Source of the DNA: Dyadobacter sp. 676
GTDB taxonomy: Bacteria > Bacteroidota > Bacteroidia > Cytophagales > Spirosomataceae
Reading direction: 5' to 3'
DNA length: 64,000 nt
Assembly (NCBI RefSeq): GCF_040448675.1
Contig: NZ_CP159289.1
Coordinates: 6,803,001 to 6,867,000, forward strand
Below the pieces are notes generated by a model. It was not told the origin of the DNA. It was given only the letters and a program-made list of their open reading frames with translations, and searched no databases. Position numbers and translations under genes: made by a program. Shown piece by piece: positions 55,024 to 64,000 of this stretch (the first letter of the stretch is position 1; each line of letters begins with the position of its first letter).

Positions 55024-57469
55024 TTACAGCCTGTCTTGCTCTTCAATGCGCCGCGATTGCCCCAGTTGCAGCTTGCCACCAATGTGATATCTTACCGACA
55101 AGGATATCCGTCGAGTATCAGGCAGGTCGTCATAATAGTAATTGGTGTAATCCGTTAGTGACCGGCCGCCGTAGCGATTCGTGCGCAGGAAGTCGGTGAA
55201 TGAGATGCGGATGTCGACTTTGTTGTTTAGGAAGGATTTACGAAGTCCTAAATCGGTAGAGAAGATCCATTTTTTCCTATAAATCCCCCATAATTCACTT
55301 GAAAACCAAGTGGCCGAAAGCTCCATTTGAATCCCAGCCGGTAATTTCAATTGCTGGTTGACAACCGCATTGCCTGCCCACTTTTTCAAAGTCTTCATTC
55401 TATCCAGTAACGGCACCGGGTAGGCCGTATAGTTGGTGCCGCCGGTGATTTGGATATCCCAGAAAGGGACGGGCTTGAAAGGGACCGACAGAATCAGGTC
55501 AAACCTTTCCATACTTTCAAAATTGGCGCTCTGGCTGACGACCGCATTTGTGCCTGGTTCGATGATAAGCCTCTTGGCAATGTAATCGCTTCGGTGGGAG
55601 TAGCTGGCCGTCAGCACATATTGCTCTTTCCAGGTATAGCCCAGCGAATAGATCCAGGCCAATTCGGGACGCAGGTACGGGTTACCTGCGTAGAAGAAGT
55701 ACTGGTCGTAATACCACCTGACCGGATTTAAATTTGAGTAAGTAGGTCTGTTGATGCGGCGGCTCACAGAAACGTTCACTTCATGATTCCGATTTATGAC
55801 CTGATCGATGGATATCGATGGAAAAAGCTTCATATATCGCCAGCGGTTATCGACTTCTGCCTCCACAGTGTAACCTTCGGCCATAGTGGATTCAACCCTG
55901 AGCCCGCCTTCAATGTTGGTTTTTTCAAACTTCTTGCCGACCGAAACGTAAGCGGCTGCAATTCGCTCGCGATAATGAAAAGTATTGGACATCGAAGCCG
56001 CCTCCACGAATTCGCCATTCCAAGGCGAGTCGAAACGATAGTTAGCCTTGTTACGGATATCAGCGTATTTAAGACCGGTTTTTAATGCAAATGTTTGAAA
56101 TGGCAGATCCAGGTCCGCCTTAATAGAACGGATTCTTACAGTGCCCGGCTGATGCACGCGCAGCAGTTCCCTGGGCGCGCGCGGAATACCCGCCTGATCA
56201 AAATAGTCGGTTGAAAGTGTGCCGTCCGAGAAGTTGCGGTAGGAAATGTAGTGCGCGTCGGCAGTCAATTTTTTACCAAGACTATCGATTTGAAACTGAT
56301 AACCCAGGTTGGGCGCGTCGTAATGGTAGGGCTCTTCCAGATAATTGTTGCTTTGGACAATGCCTAGCAAGTTGCCGTCCGCATTATATTTTCTGACCGT
56401 GGACAAAGCGTTGTCTTTCACGTAATCGTCGAGATATCCGTGGTAACCGGCATTCAAATGGTGGCGCGGCGCGATTTCCCAGTCCGCCTGCACTTTATAG
56501 GTGTAAAAATCAATTTTGGTAGGTGTTTTGAGTTCCCGGCGGATCGTTACCTGCTTGCCATTTTCGGCAAAAGTGTTCCCGTTAGTGCTCTGCATAAAAC
56601 GGTGCGGCATGTTATAGTCGAAAGAGCCGGTGAGGGTAAGCCGGCGGCTGCGGTAGCTGGCGGCCATGTTTTCATTCAACATCCAATATTTCCCTTTGGA
56701 AACAGCCGAGCGGTATTCCAGGGAATATCCGTCCGACATACTTCTTTTCGTCACAAAATTGATGATCCCGGCATTGCCCGCTGCATCGAATTCGGCCGTT
56801 GGAGAAGATATTACCTCTACCCTGGCGACGTTCTCCGCATTTGTGCCCCGGAGTAATTGTATCAATTGATTTTCGGAGAGATAGGTCATTTTTCCGTCAA
56901 TCATCACATTAATTCCCGACGCACCTTTCAATGTAATCTGATCGTCTTGCCCCACACTCACCCCAGGTATGCGCCGAAGCAAATCCAGTGCCGACGCACC
57001 CGAAGCGAGTGCGCTACCCGAAACATTGTATACCAGCTTTCCCTTGTCGATTTCAATGGCTCGCTTGCGTGCCGTGACATTGACTGCGGTAAGACTGGTA
57101 ACCGTTTCATGCATGGTGATGTTCTTCGGAGCACTTGAAGAAATCCGTTCATCTAAGACTATTGTTTCAGATGAAAAAGGCGCATATCCCATTAAAGAGG
57201 CCCTAAGCAAATAGCTTCCGGCAGGTACATCCTGAAATTCATAAACTCCTTCCGTAGAAGTAGTCGCCGCCTTCAGGGGTACACTGCCGCCTGTAACGAC
57301 CAGCACTACATTGACCCCTGGAAGCAGTCGTCCGGTCGTATCCCGCACCTGGCCTGCCATTTTGAAGCTTGTCACTTGCGCCAATGCATATGGAACGACA
57401 AAAAAAGAATAGTGAAGTCAGGCCGCCAAACAAGCGACGACTTGACAGGGCGGCAGAAAATTTAGGCAT
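55024..57469 (-). CDS. TonB-dependent receptor (outer membrane beta-barrel family), signal peptide off-frame
   Basis: Outer-membrane receptor with an N-terminal CarboxypepD_reg domain (AGQVRDTTGRLLPGVNVVLV), plug (SALDLLRRIPGVSVGQDDQI, KGASGINVMIDGKMTYLSEN, VEVISSPTAEFDAAGNAGII) and a long barrel (VSVSRRINRPTYSNLNPVRW). The written frame has only a TTG at 57384 and no signal peptide. Another frame from the ATG at 57469 reads MPKFSAALSSRRLFGGLTSL then FFF. Shortening the A7 run at 57400-57406 by one joins them into an intact signal peptide ending VPYALAQ, product 814 aa. It begins 27 nt after the GTPase stop, so the two are one operon. Ligand not known; metal is inferred from context. Confidence 0.87.
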
Positions 57470-57496
57470 GCAGGTCTGCTGTTTTATAGTGTGGAT

Positions 57497-58708
57497 TCAT
57501 CCAAAAACCGGAAACGAATCTTTGAACCGACCACCGCTTTGCATATGGATGATCTCGCTTTCGGTGCAAAGGCATTTGACAAGCTCCGTAGTAATCAGGT
57601 CCTGATCAATATCCTGCCCGATAATCACCAGCTCGTTGATACGGTCTCCAAAGCGCCCCCAGCGCGCTTCAATCTGTGCCCGGTTTTCTATATAGGCCTG
57701 GTAACGCAGCCGTTTCGATTCAGGCATGCTTGCCCACCATACACCGGCGGGATCGGCTCTTACCGAGCCGCCTGCCTGGCTCCAGTTCAGCGCTTCCGCC
57801 TTCCGCGAGGCGATCCAGAACAGGCCTTTACTGCGGATAATGCCAGCAGGCCAGTTTTGGGAAAGGTAGGTCCAGAAACGCTCCGGGTGGAACGGGCGCG
57901 GGTCGCGGAAAACAAACGAGGAAATGCCATATTCCTCCGTTTCAGGCGTATGTCCGCCATTTTGGGCCGCTTGGAGCTCCTGGATCCAGCCAGCCGATTG
58001 TTCTGCCTTTTCGTAATCGAATAGTCCGGTGCCCAGCACTTCGCGCGTATCGATTTTAGAAAAAACGCTTTCGATGACCCGTGCACCGGGATTGAGCGCT
58101 TTGATGACGGCGCGCAGCTCGTCCAATCGCTCCCGGGTTACCAGGTCCGTCTTGTTCAGCAGGATCACGTCGGCAAATTCGATCTGGTCGGTCAGCAGGT
58201 TCACGATCGTGCGTGTGTCTGTCTTGTCGTCGTTCAGATTCCGGCCGGAAATGGTATCGACGGACCCGAAGTCGGCAGCGAAGTTAAATGCGTCGACTAC
58301 GGTGACCATACAGTCAATGCGAGCCCATTTGGAGAGATCGATCCTGTTTTCTTCATCCACAAAGCTGAATGTCTGCGCGACCGGCACCGGCTCCGAGATA
58401 CCTGTGCTTTCGATCAATAAATAGTCGAAACGGTTTTCTTTCGCCAACTTTTCCACTTCGATCATCAAATCTTCCCGGAGCGTACAGCAAATACACCCAT
58501 TCGACATTTCGACCAGGCGCTCCTCGGTGCGGCTCAACGTGTTTTCGCTTTTAACCAGCAGGGCATCTATATTCACTTCGCTCATATCATTGACGATTAC
58601 AGCCACCTTCAAGCCTTCCTTGTTATGTAAGATGTGGTTGAGCAACGTTGTTTTACCCGCTCCCAGGAAACCGCTTAATACGGTAACCGGCAATTTTTTC
58701 CTGTTCAT
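57497..58708 (-). CDS. COG0523 GTPase (CobW/ZigA-like metal chaperone)
   Basis: G3E-family GTPase thought to deliver metal, usually zinc, to client proteins during metal shortage. The start at 58708 gives [20 protein letters not shown] with the P-loop GFLGAGKT at residues 13-20; the in-frame ATG at 58753 lies inside the operator region. The metal-binding GCICC is at 71-75 and the Walker B-like [11 protein letters not shown] at 98-107. [10 protein letters not shown] is the guanine motif. A CobW C-terminal domain follows (about 275-390, [20 protein letters not shown]). Length 403 aa matches the ZigA/YciC subgroup, often Zur-regulated. Two palindromic sites lie directly upstream (58729 and 58766). 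The TonB receptor gene follows after 27 nt. Confidence 0.92.
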   Translation of the reverse strand: MNRKKLPVTVLSGFLGAGKTTLLNHILHNKEGLKVAVIVNDMSEVNIDALLVKSENTLSRTEERLVEMSNGCICCTLREDLMIEVEKLAKENRFDYLLIESTGISEPVPVAQTFSFVDEENRIDLSKWARIDCMVTVVDAFNFAADFGSVDTISGRNLNDDKTDTRTIVNLLTDQIEFADVILLNKTDLVTRERLDELRAVIKALNPGARVIESVFSKIDTREVLGTGLFDYEKAEQSAGWIQELQAAQNGGHTPETEEYGISSFVFRDPRPFHPERFWTYLSQNWPAGIIRSKGLFWIASRKAEALNWSQAGGSVRADPAGVWWASMPESKRLRYQAYIENRAQIEARWGRFGDRINELVIIGQDIDQDLITTELVKCLCTESEIIHMQSGGRFKDSFPVFG

Positions 58709-58728
58709 TGTAAATAAATATTGGTTTG

Positions 58729-58743
58729 TGCAACAATGATGCA
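58729..58743 (-). promoter_or_regulatory. 7-1-7 operator-like site 1 (upstream of the GTPase gene)
   Basis: TGCAACA-A-TGATGCA, an imperfect 7-1-7 palindrome (one mismatch), 20 nt upstream of the GTPase start. It shares an 18-bp identity with site 3 (TGCAACAATGATGCAAAT). The layout suits a Fur-family repressor such as Zur; identity is inferred. Confidence 0.65.
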
Positions 58744-58748
58744 AATTA

Positions 58749-58797
58749 GACAAAATTCCTATTCATGCAACATTGTTGCATAAATAGGAATTTTGTC
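58749..58797. promoter_or_regulatory. 49-bp near-perfect palindrome with 7-1-7 operator-like site 2 at its centre
   Basis: The centre is T58773. The arms 58749-58772 and 58774-58797 are complementary except for one position. The core TGCAACATTGTTGCA (58766-58780) is a perfect version of sites 1 and 3. The outer parts (GACAAAATTCCTATT and its complement) give each strand the same A/T-rich sequence ending TTTTGTC, as if both divergent promoters were built from one symmetric element. Confidence 0.7.
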
Positions 58798-58935
58798 GCG
58801 TTACAAACTGATTTAGGCATGAACGACGATATCAACCATTGCGCTAAGGCTAACTAAGGACAGGCGCTGGCTTATAGGCCAGAGCTAGAAGTTGCTGTCA
58901 TCAATCGTTTTTGTCGTGATGAATGAATTTATATT

Positions 58936-58950
58936 TGCAACAATGATGCA
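58936..58950 (+). promoter_or_regulatory. 7-1-7 operator-like site 3 (upstream of the ABC operon)
   Basis: TGCAACA-A-TGATGCA inside the longer palindrome ATTTGCAACAATGATGCAAAT, 39 nt before the first permease gene. A promoter-like TTG (58935-58937) and TAGATTTT (58953-58960) flank it, so a bound repressor would block the promoter. Confidence 0.65.
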
Positions 58951-58989
58951 AATAGATTTTCTTTGTAGTCGTCATCTTCCTACTACCAT

Positions 58990-60429
58990 ATGCATTTCAA
59001 ATTTATCAGGACCATCGCCCGGCAGGAATGGCATTCTGTGTTCAGGAGCAAAACTACTCTCGTGTTGTTCCTCGTGCTGCTGGCCGTGTCGCTACTGGCA
59101 GTCTTCACGGGCTGGCAATATGTCGGCAAATTCAACGCACAACAGGCGGCGGCAAGCGCAGAAGTCCACGAGCAGTGGACGAGCCAGCCCAACCGGCACC
59201 CGCACCGGGTAGCGCATTACGGTTACCTGGTATTCCGCGAAAAATCGCCGCTCAGTTTCTTTGATTATGGGCTGGATAGCTACGTGGGCAACTCGGTTTT
59301 CCTGGAAGCGCACCGGCAAAACACCGTCAATATGAGCGAGGCAGGTTTTTCAAATGGCATGCTGCGCTTCGGCGAACTGAGCATGGCGATGGTGCTGCAA
59401 TTGCTGGTGCCGCTCTTTATCATCTTTATCGGTTTTCAGACCGTCGCCCGATTGAAGCAAAACGGGGTTTTAAAGATCCTGCTTTGTCAGCGGGCTTCAT
59501 ACCTGGACATTATGGTTGGCAAAACTGCCGGACTGACTGCTGTAACCTGGGCGCTGTTTGTTCCATTATTAATACTTGGCCTTACAGCAGGCATTGCCAT
59601 GGCGCCCGAAAGCGTGGGCGGCGAACTGGTGTTGCGTATAATGCTGATCGTTTTTCTGTACGCGTTATATTTTTTAGTGATCACTTTACTGGTAGTTACG
59701 GTATCGGCCATGAGCGCCTCGGCTAAAAATGCGCTGATGATGCTGGTGCTGAGCTGGATGCTCTTTTTCGTGGTTTTGCCAAAAGGGGCGCAGACGCTGG
59801 GAAGCAGCTTGTTCGAAGCACCGGATAAAATCGCATTTGAACGCGCCATTGAATCTGATGTGAGCAAGGAGGGCGACAGCCACAATCCCGACGACCCGCA
59901 TTTTGCAAACCTGAAAAACGCTACACTGAAAAAGTACGGCGTTGATTCGATCCAACATCTTCCTATTAACTACGGCGCGCTGGTCATGCAGGAAGGGGAA
60001 AGCATTACTTCTGCGATTTACAACAGGCATTTCGATGCACTCATCAGTAAGTACAAGTCTCAAAACGCAGTGTCAACATTCTTCGGCTTCGCAGATCCCT
60101 TCCTGGCGATCCGCAACATTTCGATGAACCTGGCAGGCACCGACTTTGATTCCTTCACAGCATTTCAGAAACAGACCGAGCAATACCGCTTTGAAAAAAC
60201 CAAAAGGCTCAACGAGATCCACCTGACGCAGGTTTCTTTCAAAAACAACAGCACCCAGCGGGTCAGTGCCAAGAACTTCCAGGACATGCCCGACTTCGTT
60301 TTTCAGCCCGTATCTGTGAGTCAAAACCTCGCTACCAGCGCGGCCAGCGTGGCGGCCTTGCTGCTTTGGGTGTTGGCGGGTTTTCCCCTGTTAAAATTTG
60401 TTTCCTCTAAACGTCAATACCAGTTATGA
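58990..60429 (+). CDS. ABC-2 type permease, DUF3526-like (first copy)
   Basis: Membrane subunit of an ABC transporter, 479 aa. One N-terminal helix (TTLVLFLVLLAVSLLAVFTG), a large extracytoplasmic loop (about residues 45-125, with RHPHRVAHYGYLVFREKSPL, typical of DUF3526 permeases). Four helices follow (MVLQLLVPLFIIFIGFQTVA, AVTWALFVPLLILGLTAGIA, LRIMLIVFLYALYFLVITLL, ALMMLVLSWMLFFVVLPKGA), then a second large loop and a last helix (AASVAALLLWVLAGFPLLKF). First gene of an operon with a second permease (4-nt overlap), an ATPase and a TonB receptor. Direction of transport and substrate unknown. Confidence 0.88.
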   Translation: MHFKFIRTIARQEWHSVFRSKTTLVLFLVLLAVSLLAVFTGWQYVGKFNAQQAAASAEVHEQWTSQPNRHPHRVAHYGYLVFREKSPLSFFDYGLDSYVGNSVFLEAHRQNTVNMSEAGFSNGMLRFGELSMAMVLQLLVPLFIIFIGFQTVARLKQNGVLKILLCQRASYLDIMVGKTAGLTAVTWALFVPLLILGLTAGIAMAPESVGGELVLRIMLIVFLYALYFLVITLLVVTVSAMSASAKNALMMLVLSWMLFFVVLPKGAQTLGSSLFEAPDKIAFERAIESDVSKEGDSHNPDDPHFANLKNATLKKYGVDSIQHLPINYGALVMQEGESITSAIYNRHFDALISKYKSQNAVSTFFGFADPFLAIRNISMNLAGTDFDSFTAFQKQTEQYRFEKTKRLNEIHLTQVSFKNNSTQRVSAKNFQDMPDFVFQPVSVSQNLATSAASVAALLLWVLAGFPLLKFVSSKRQYQL

Positions 60430-61817
60430 TCGCCAGCCGCAAAGTATTCCTGCTGGAAACCAAAAATTTTGTTTTGGGCAAGACAGTGCTCGTTGGGGCC
60501 GTAGCGCTGTTGCTTTTTGCGTTGTATGGTTTCTTTTACGGCAACCGCCTGATCGGCCAGCAGCAGCAGACGATCGATGAAGTGCCCGAAGTGCAGCGAG
60601 AACATTTGAAAGACATTGTCGCGCACGGTGCGAAAGCAACAGTCGGTACCACCGCCTATTACCCGTTTTTCTACACCAGCAACCCGCCCACACCCTGGGC
60701 GAAGTTTGCCGTCGGGCAGCGCGACGTAAACCCTTATACGTTGAAAGTCAAAATGCTCGCGATCGAGGGCCAGTTGTACGATTCCGAACTGACCAACCCG
60801 CAAACGCTGCTGGTAGGGAACCTGGATTCTTCCTTTGTTTTCATATTTCTTTTTCCGCTATTAATCATCGCATTGCTTTACAATGTGTTCTCCGAAGAAC
60901 AGGAAAACGGCGTCTGGAAAATCGTGCGCACCACCACGGGTAGTATCGGGCAGACGATCGCCGGAAAACTCCTGATCCGCTACGCGGCGGTAATACTGAT
61001 CGCGCTGGCGATTTTCCTAATTTCGGTGCTCGCCTTGCAACTTCCACTAGCTGCTCCGACTTTTCAGCTGCTGCTCGTTTTGCTGGCTTACGTGCTTTTC
61101 TGGCTGCTGGTGGCGACCCTGGTCGTGGCGCTCGGAAGAAGCTCTGCTTTTAATGCTACCACGCTGGTTTGCGTCTGGATTTTCCTGGCGATCCTGTTTC
61201 CAGGTATTGCCAATATCGCTGTCAACAATGCGGTGCCAATCCCGGAGGCGGCAGAGACGGCCGTGCGCCAGCGGGAAGGTTACCATAAAAAGTGGGATCT
61301 GCCCAAAGGACCGACCATGGAGAAATTTTATGCGGTTTACCCTCAATACCGCAAATACCCGATCCCGGAAGACCAGTATTCTCCGGGCTGGTACTATGCC
61401 ATGCAGTTTGCGGGCGATCTCGAGTCGACAAATTCTGCTGAAAAGCTTTTTGGAAAACTGGCCGAACGACAATCGCTTACAGAAACTATCGGCGCGTTCA
61501 ACCCGGTGATCACCGCCCAGCAGGCATTGAACAAAATCGCCAACACCGACCTGGCCAGCCAGGTGCGTTACCTCGAATCCGTGAAAGCGCATCACCGGCA
61601 GGTTCGCGAGTATTTCTATCCATTCATTTTCGAAAACGTTCCGACGCCCAGCATCGACTGGATGGGCTACCCACCTTACAAACCTGTTGACTATGAAACA
61701 GAGCCGCTCGCTGGCAGCTTGGTGAGCCTGCTCGTTTGGGGCATTTTGCTAGCGGCTTGCGCCGTGTTTTTATTCCAAATCAATTTTATCCAGATAAAAG
61801 ATATTCAAAATGCTTGA
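60426..61817 (+). CDS. ABC-2 type permease, DUF3526-like (second copy)
   Basis: A 463-residue paralogue of the preceding protein with the same architecture: N-terminal helix (VLVGAVALLLFALYGFFYGN), extracytoplasmic loop, a membrane block (FVFIFLFPLLIIALLYNVFS, YAAVILIALAIFLISVLALQ, LLLVLLAYVLFWLLVATLVV, TTLVCVWIFLAILFPGIANI), second loop (EDQYSPGWYYAMQFAGDLES) and C-terminal helix (LVSLLVWGILLAACAVFLFQ). EEQENGVWKIVRTTTGSIGQ is the coupling-helix region expected to touch the ATPase. Starts within the ATGA overlap of the first permease, so the two probably form a heterodimer. The ATPase gene overlaps its 3' end by 8 nt. Confidence 0.88.
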   Translation: MIASRKVFLLETKNFVLGKTVLVGAVALLLFALYGFFYGNRLIGQQQQTIDEVPEVQREHLKDIVAHGAKATVGTTAYYPFFYTSNPPTPWAKFAVGQRDVNPYTLKVKMLAIEGQLYDSELTNPQTLLVGNLDSSFVFIFLFPLLIIALLYNVFSEEQENGVWKIVRTTTGSIGQTIAGKLLIRYAAVILIALAIFLISVLALQLPLAAPTFQLLLVLLAYVLFWLLVATLVVALGRSSAFNATTLVCVWIFLAILFPGIANIAVNNAVPIPEAAETAVRQREGYHKKWDLPKGPTMEKFYAVYPQYRKYPIPEDQYSPGWYYAMQFAGDLESTNSAEKLFGKLAERQSLTETIGAFNPVITAQQALNKIANTDLASQVRYLESVKAHHRQVREYFYPFIFENVPTPSIDWMGYPPYKPVDYETEPLAGSLVSLLVWGILLAACAVFLFQINFIQIKDIQNA

Positions 61818-62505
61818 AGCCAAAGGATTGACCAAACGATATGGCAGCCACACTGCATTGAACAACTTGAACCTGAGCATTGGCGCAGGTGAAATTTTCG
61901 CTTTGCTCGGACAAAACGGGGCGGGCAAAACCACGACAATCAACCTTTTCCTGGGCTTCATTGAACCCAGCGAAGGCTCGGCCTCCATCAACGGCGTCTC
62001 CGTGGCCGAGCACCCGCAGGAGATCAAGCAGTACCTGGCCTATATTCCTGAAACTGTCATGCTGTACCCCAACCTGACGGGCCTGGAAAACCTGGAATAT
62101 TTCTCGTCGCTCGCCGGTTTCGATTATTCCGAAGACGAGCTGCGTAAGTTCTTGGCTACCGCGGGCCTGCAAGCCCAGGCTTTCGACCAGCGGCTGGGCG
62201 GCTATTCTAAAGGGATGCGCCAGAAAGTAGGTATCGCCATTGCCGTGGCCAAAAAAGCCAAAGTACTGCTGCTCGACGAGCCCACCAGCGGCCTCGACCC
62301 GAAAGCTTCCAATGAATTTTCCCAAATCATTCAGAATCTGGCCGCAGAAGGGACAGCGATCTTAATGGCCACCCACGACATTTTCCGCGCCAAAGAAGTA
62401 GCCACCCGGATTGGCATTATGAAGGAAGGCGTGCTGCAAGCGGTGATCGACGCCGACAAGATCTCGGCCAATGAGCTGGAAAGTTTGTATTTGAAAACGG
62501 TGTAA
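61810..62505 (+). CDS. ABC transporter ATP-binding protein
   Basis: Energises the two DUF3526-type permeases. 231 aa. Walker A GQNGAGKTT (34-42), Q-loop region AYIPETVMLYPNLTGLENLE with Glu where many have Gln, signature YSKGMRQ (132-138), Walker B VLLLDEPTSGLD (152 onward), switch His189 in MATHD. The GYSKGMRQK signature is that of the ABC-2 exporter group (CcmA-like). It overlaps the second permease gene by 8 nt and is followed by a TonB receptor gene after 28 nt. Confidence 0.95.
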   Translation: MLEAKGLTKRYGSHTALNNLNLSIGAGEIFALLGQNGAGKTTTINLFLGFIEPSEGSASINGVSVAEHPQEIKQYLAYIPETVMLYPNLTGLENLEYFSSLAGFDYSEDELRKFLATAGLQAQAFDQRLGGYSKGMRQKVGIAIAVAKKAKVLLLDEPTSGLDPKASNEFSQIIQNLAAEGTAILMATHDIFRAKEVATRIGIMKEGVLQAVIDADKISANELESLYLKTV

Positions 62506-62533
62506 ACCAATTCAACAGAATAACCTAAACGAT

Positions 62534-64000
62534 ATGATCAGGACTTTTATCACCATGCTGCTGCTAGCCAGCTTCCCGCTCTACGCGCAGACTATCACTG
62601 GCTCGGTTTCCGACGCTGCGACTGGCAGCCCGATCCCAGGCGCCAGTGTTTCGATGGCCAGTTCGGGTAATGGTACGGTTACGGACTCCACGGGCAAATT
62701 CAGGCTGGAAGGCAGTGGCATTCTGTTGGTGACCTCGGTTGGGTACAAACCTACACGCCTGAGGGCAAGTAATGCATTGACGAAAATTGAACTCCTCCCC
62801 GAAGCGACGCAGTTGCAAACGGTGGAAGTAATGGGGCGGGTTAGCAAGGATTACGCCAGCGACTATTCCTTTTCGGCCACCCGGATCTCTGCATTGAACA
62901 AAGACATACCCCAGGCAATTACTTCCATCACCAAAGAGCTGATTGCCGATCGGCAGGCATTCCAGCTGGGTGACGCGGTCAAGATTGCCAGCGGTGTAAT
63001 CCCTTCGAGCTATTATAACCAGTACACCATTCGGGGAATCAGCCAGAATGAGGAGGGGCAAATCATCAATGGCATGCGTACCAGGCAGTATTACTTCCTG
63101 CAACCGCTGACGGCCAACATCGAGCGCGTAGAGGTGATCAAAGGCCCTGCCAGTGCTACATTTTCGTCTGTGGATCCTGGCGGGAGCATCAATATGGTGA
63201 CCAAAAAACCGCTTGCGACCGAAAGAAAAGAATTGAGCCTTGCCGCAGGAAGTTTCAGTACATTTCGCGGCATGGCGGATTTCACAGGACCGTTGAATGC
63301 TTCCAAAACACTTTTATATCGTGTCAATGGGGCTTATCAGCAGGCGCGGTCTTTCCGGGATATGGTCGGCAACAAATCCCTGCTGGTGTCGCCGTCGATC
63401 AGCTACATTCCCAATAATAAGACTTCATTGAATGCGGAGCTGATTTACAACGATATGAACGGTACTCTTGATCGCGGCCAGCCAATTTTTGGTGCGATAG
63501 CAGGACAAACCAGTCTAAACAGCACGCCGATCACCCTTAGCCTGGGCGCACCCAACGACCATTTCCGCTCCAAAGAGGTGATCATCATGGGTAGTCTTGC
63601 GCATAAGTTCAATTCGAGCATTGGCTTCAACGCAGCTTATATGAAACAATCGTGGACGGAGGATTTGCAAGAACACCGGACCACTAATGCATTTGCCCCT
63701 GATATCAATAACCAACCTGTTACCAGCCTTGCCGCGATGCAGTTTGTACAGCGGCAGCAATACTGGAACATTGATAACCTAAACGCGTATTTTGATTTCA
63801 ACTTCAATATTGGCAGCATCAATCACAAGCTGTTGGTAGGCTATGATCTTACTCGCTGGCAGAAACTGAAAGGCGGCGGCCAGAATGCTGCCAGAGGATT
63901 TTTGCTGAAAGATGGTACCGTTGCGGGTTCTTTTGTGCTCTCCAATGCCGCCAACTACCAGACGATCACGATAGACGGCGTCACATTGCCCAGACCGAAC
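62534..64000 (+). CDS. TonB-dependent siderophore-type receptor, cut by window edge
   Basis: The first 489 residues of an outer-membrane receptor. Signal peptide MIRTFITMLLLASFPLYAQ, CarboxypepD_reg-like domain (GSVSDAATGSPIPGASVSMA to about residue 95), plug (KDIPQAITSITKELIADRQA, LGDAVKIASGVIPSSYYNQY, TIRGISQNEEGQIINGMRTR, VIKGPASATFSSVDPGGSIN) and the start of the barrel. The plug is of the FhuA/FpvA siderophore-receptor class, unlike the receptor on the other arm. Fourth gene of the operon; with the operator-like sites upstream this suggests uptake of a metal-chelate, by inference. The C-terminal barrel is outside the window. Confidence 0.9.
   Translation, partial: MIRTFITMLLLASFPLYAQTITGSVSDAATGSPIPGASVSMASSGNGTVTDSTGKFRLEGSGILLVTSVGYKPTRLRASNALTKIELLPEATQLQTVEVMGRVSKDYASDYSFSATRISALNKDIPQAITSITKELIADRQAFQLGDAVKIASGVIPSSYYNQYTIRGISQNEEGQIINGMRTRQYYFLQPLTANIERVEVIKGPASATFSSVDPGGSINMVTKKPLATERKELSLAAGSFSTFRGMADFTGPLNASKTLLYRVNGAYQQARSFRDMVGNKSLLVSPSISYIPNNKTSLNAELIYNDMNGTLDRGQPIFGAIAGQTSLNSTPITLSLGAPNDHFRSKEVIIMGSLAHKFNSSIGFNAAYMKQSWTEDLQEHRTTNAFAPDINNQPVTSLAAMQFVQRQQYWNIDNLNAYFDFNFNIGSINHKLLVGYDLTRWQKLKGGGQNAARGFLLKDGTVAGSFVLSNAANYQTITIDGVTLPRPN

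Noticed and set aside
58819..58857. 12-residue frame MNDDINHCAKAN between the divergent operons
   Set aside because: A leader peptide is conceivable, but there is no attenuator structure behind it and so short a frame is expected by chance.

Overview
The window looks like a chromosome segment of a Bacteroidota organism, most likely a Cytophagales member such as Dyadobacter or a relative. Supporting features are a SusC/SusD pair, several CarboxypepD_reg TonB-dependent receptors, a protease with a type IX secretion C-terminal domain, and many lipoproteins. Promoters of the Bacteroidota form (TTG, 19 nt, TAnnTTTG) are readable, and Shine-Dalgarno sequences are weak. The genus is inferred; no rRNA marker is present.

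Layout, left: 0-5.5 kb carries a minus-strand heavy-metal efflux operon (small exported protein, CzcA pump fused to a TolC-like channel, adaptor cut by the window edge). 5.7-15.5 kb holds a coiled-coil exported protein, two metallophosphoesterases, a TPR protein, an NmrA-like reductase, a frameshifted molybdopterin oxidoreductase and a LytS-type kinase. 15.9-26 kb has an Oar-like receptor and a three-gene HAE1 multidrug efflux operon. 26-34 kb has a GH28-ThuA pair, a choice-of-anchor I lipoprotein and a three-gene polyprenyl-sugar operon (GT2, ArnT-like GT39, flippase-like).

Middle: 34-48.5 kb contains a 1400-residue M4 metalloprotease, SusC/SusD, small lipoproteins, AlkB, an MBL-fold hydrolase with a divergent LysR regulator, an ECF sigma factor and the shrunken remnant of a TonB receptor. 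49-54.7 kb is a decayed mobile region beside tRNA-Lys. A tyrosine integrase gene there is split by an IS21-family element with a 7-bp target duplication, and an ISAon1-like element with an 8-bp duplication sits next to the tRNA.

Right: 55-64 kb is a divergent locus that looks like a metal-homeostasis system. One arm is a COG0523 (CobW/ZigA-like) GTPase plus a TonB receptor. The other is two ABC-2/DUF3526-type permeases, an ATPase and a siderophore-type TonB receptor. Between the arms lie three copies of a 7-1-7 operator-like palindrome, one embedded in a 49-bp near-perfect palindrome. This is the best candidate here for an undercharacterised system.

At least seven genes are broken by exactly one base in a short homopolymer run. 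This is best explained by base-calling or assembly error, so most of these genes are probably intact in the organism.
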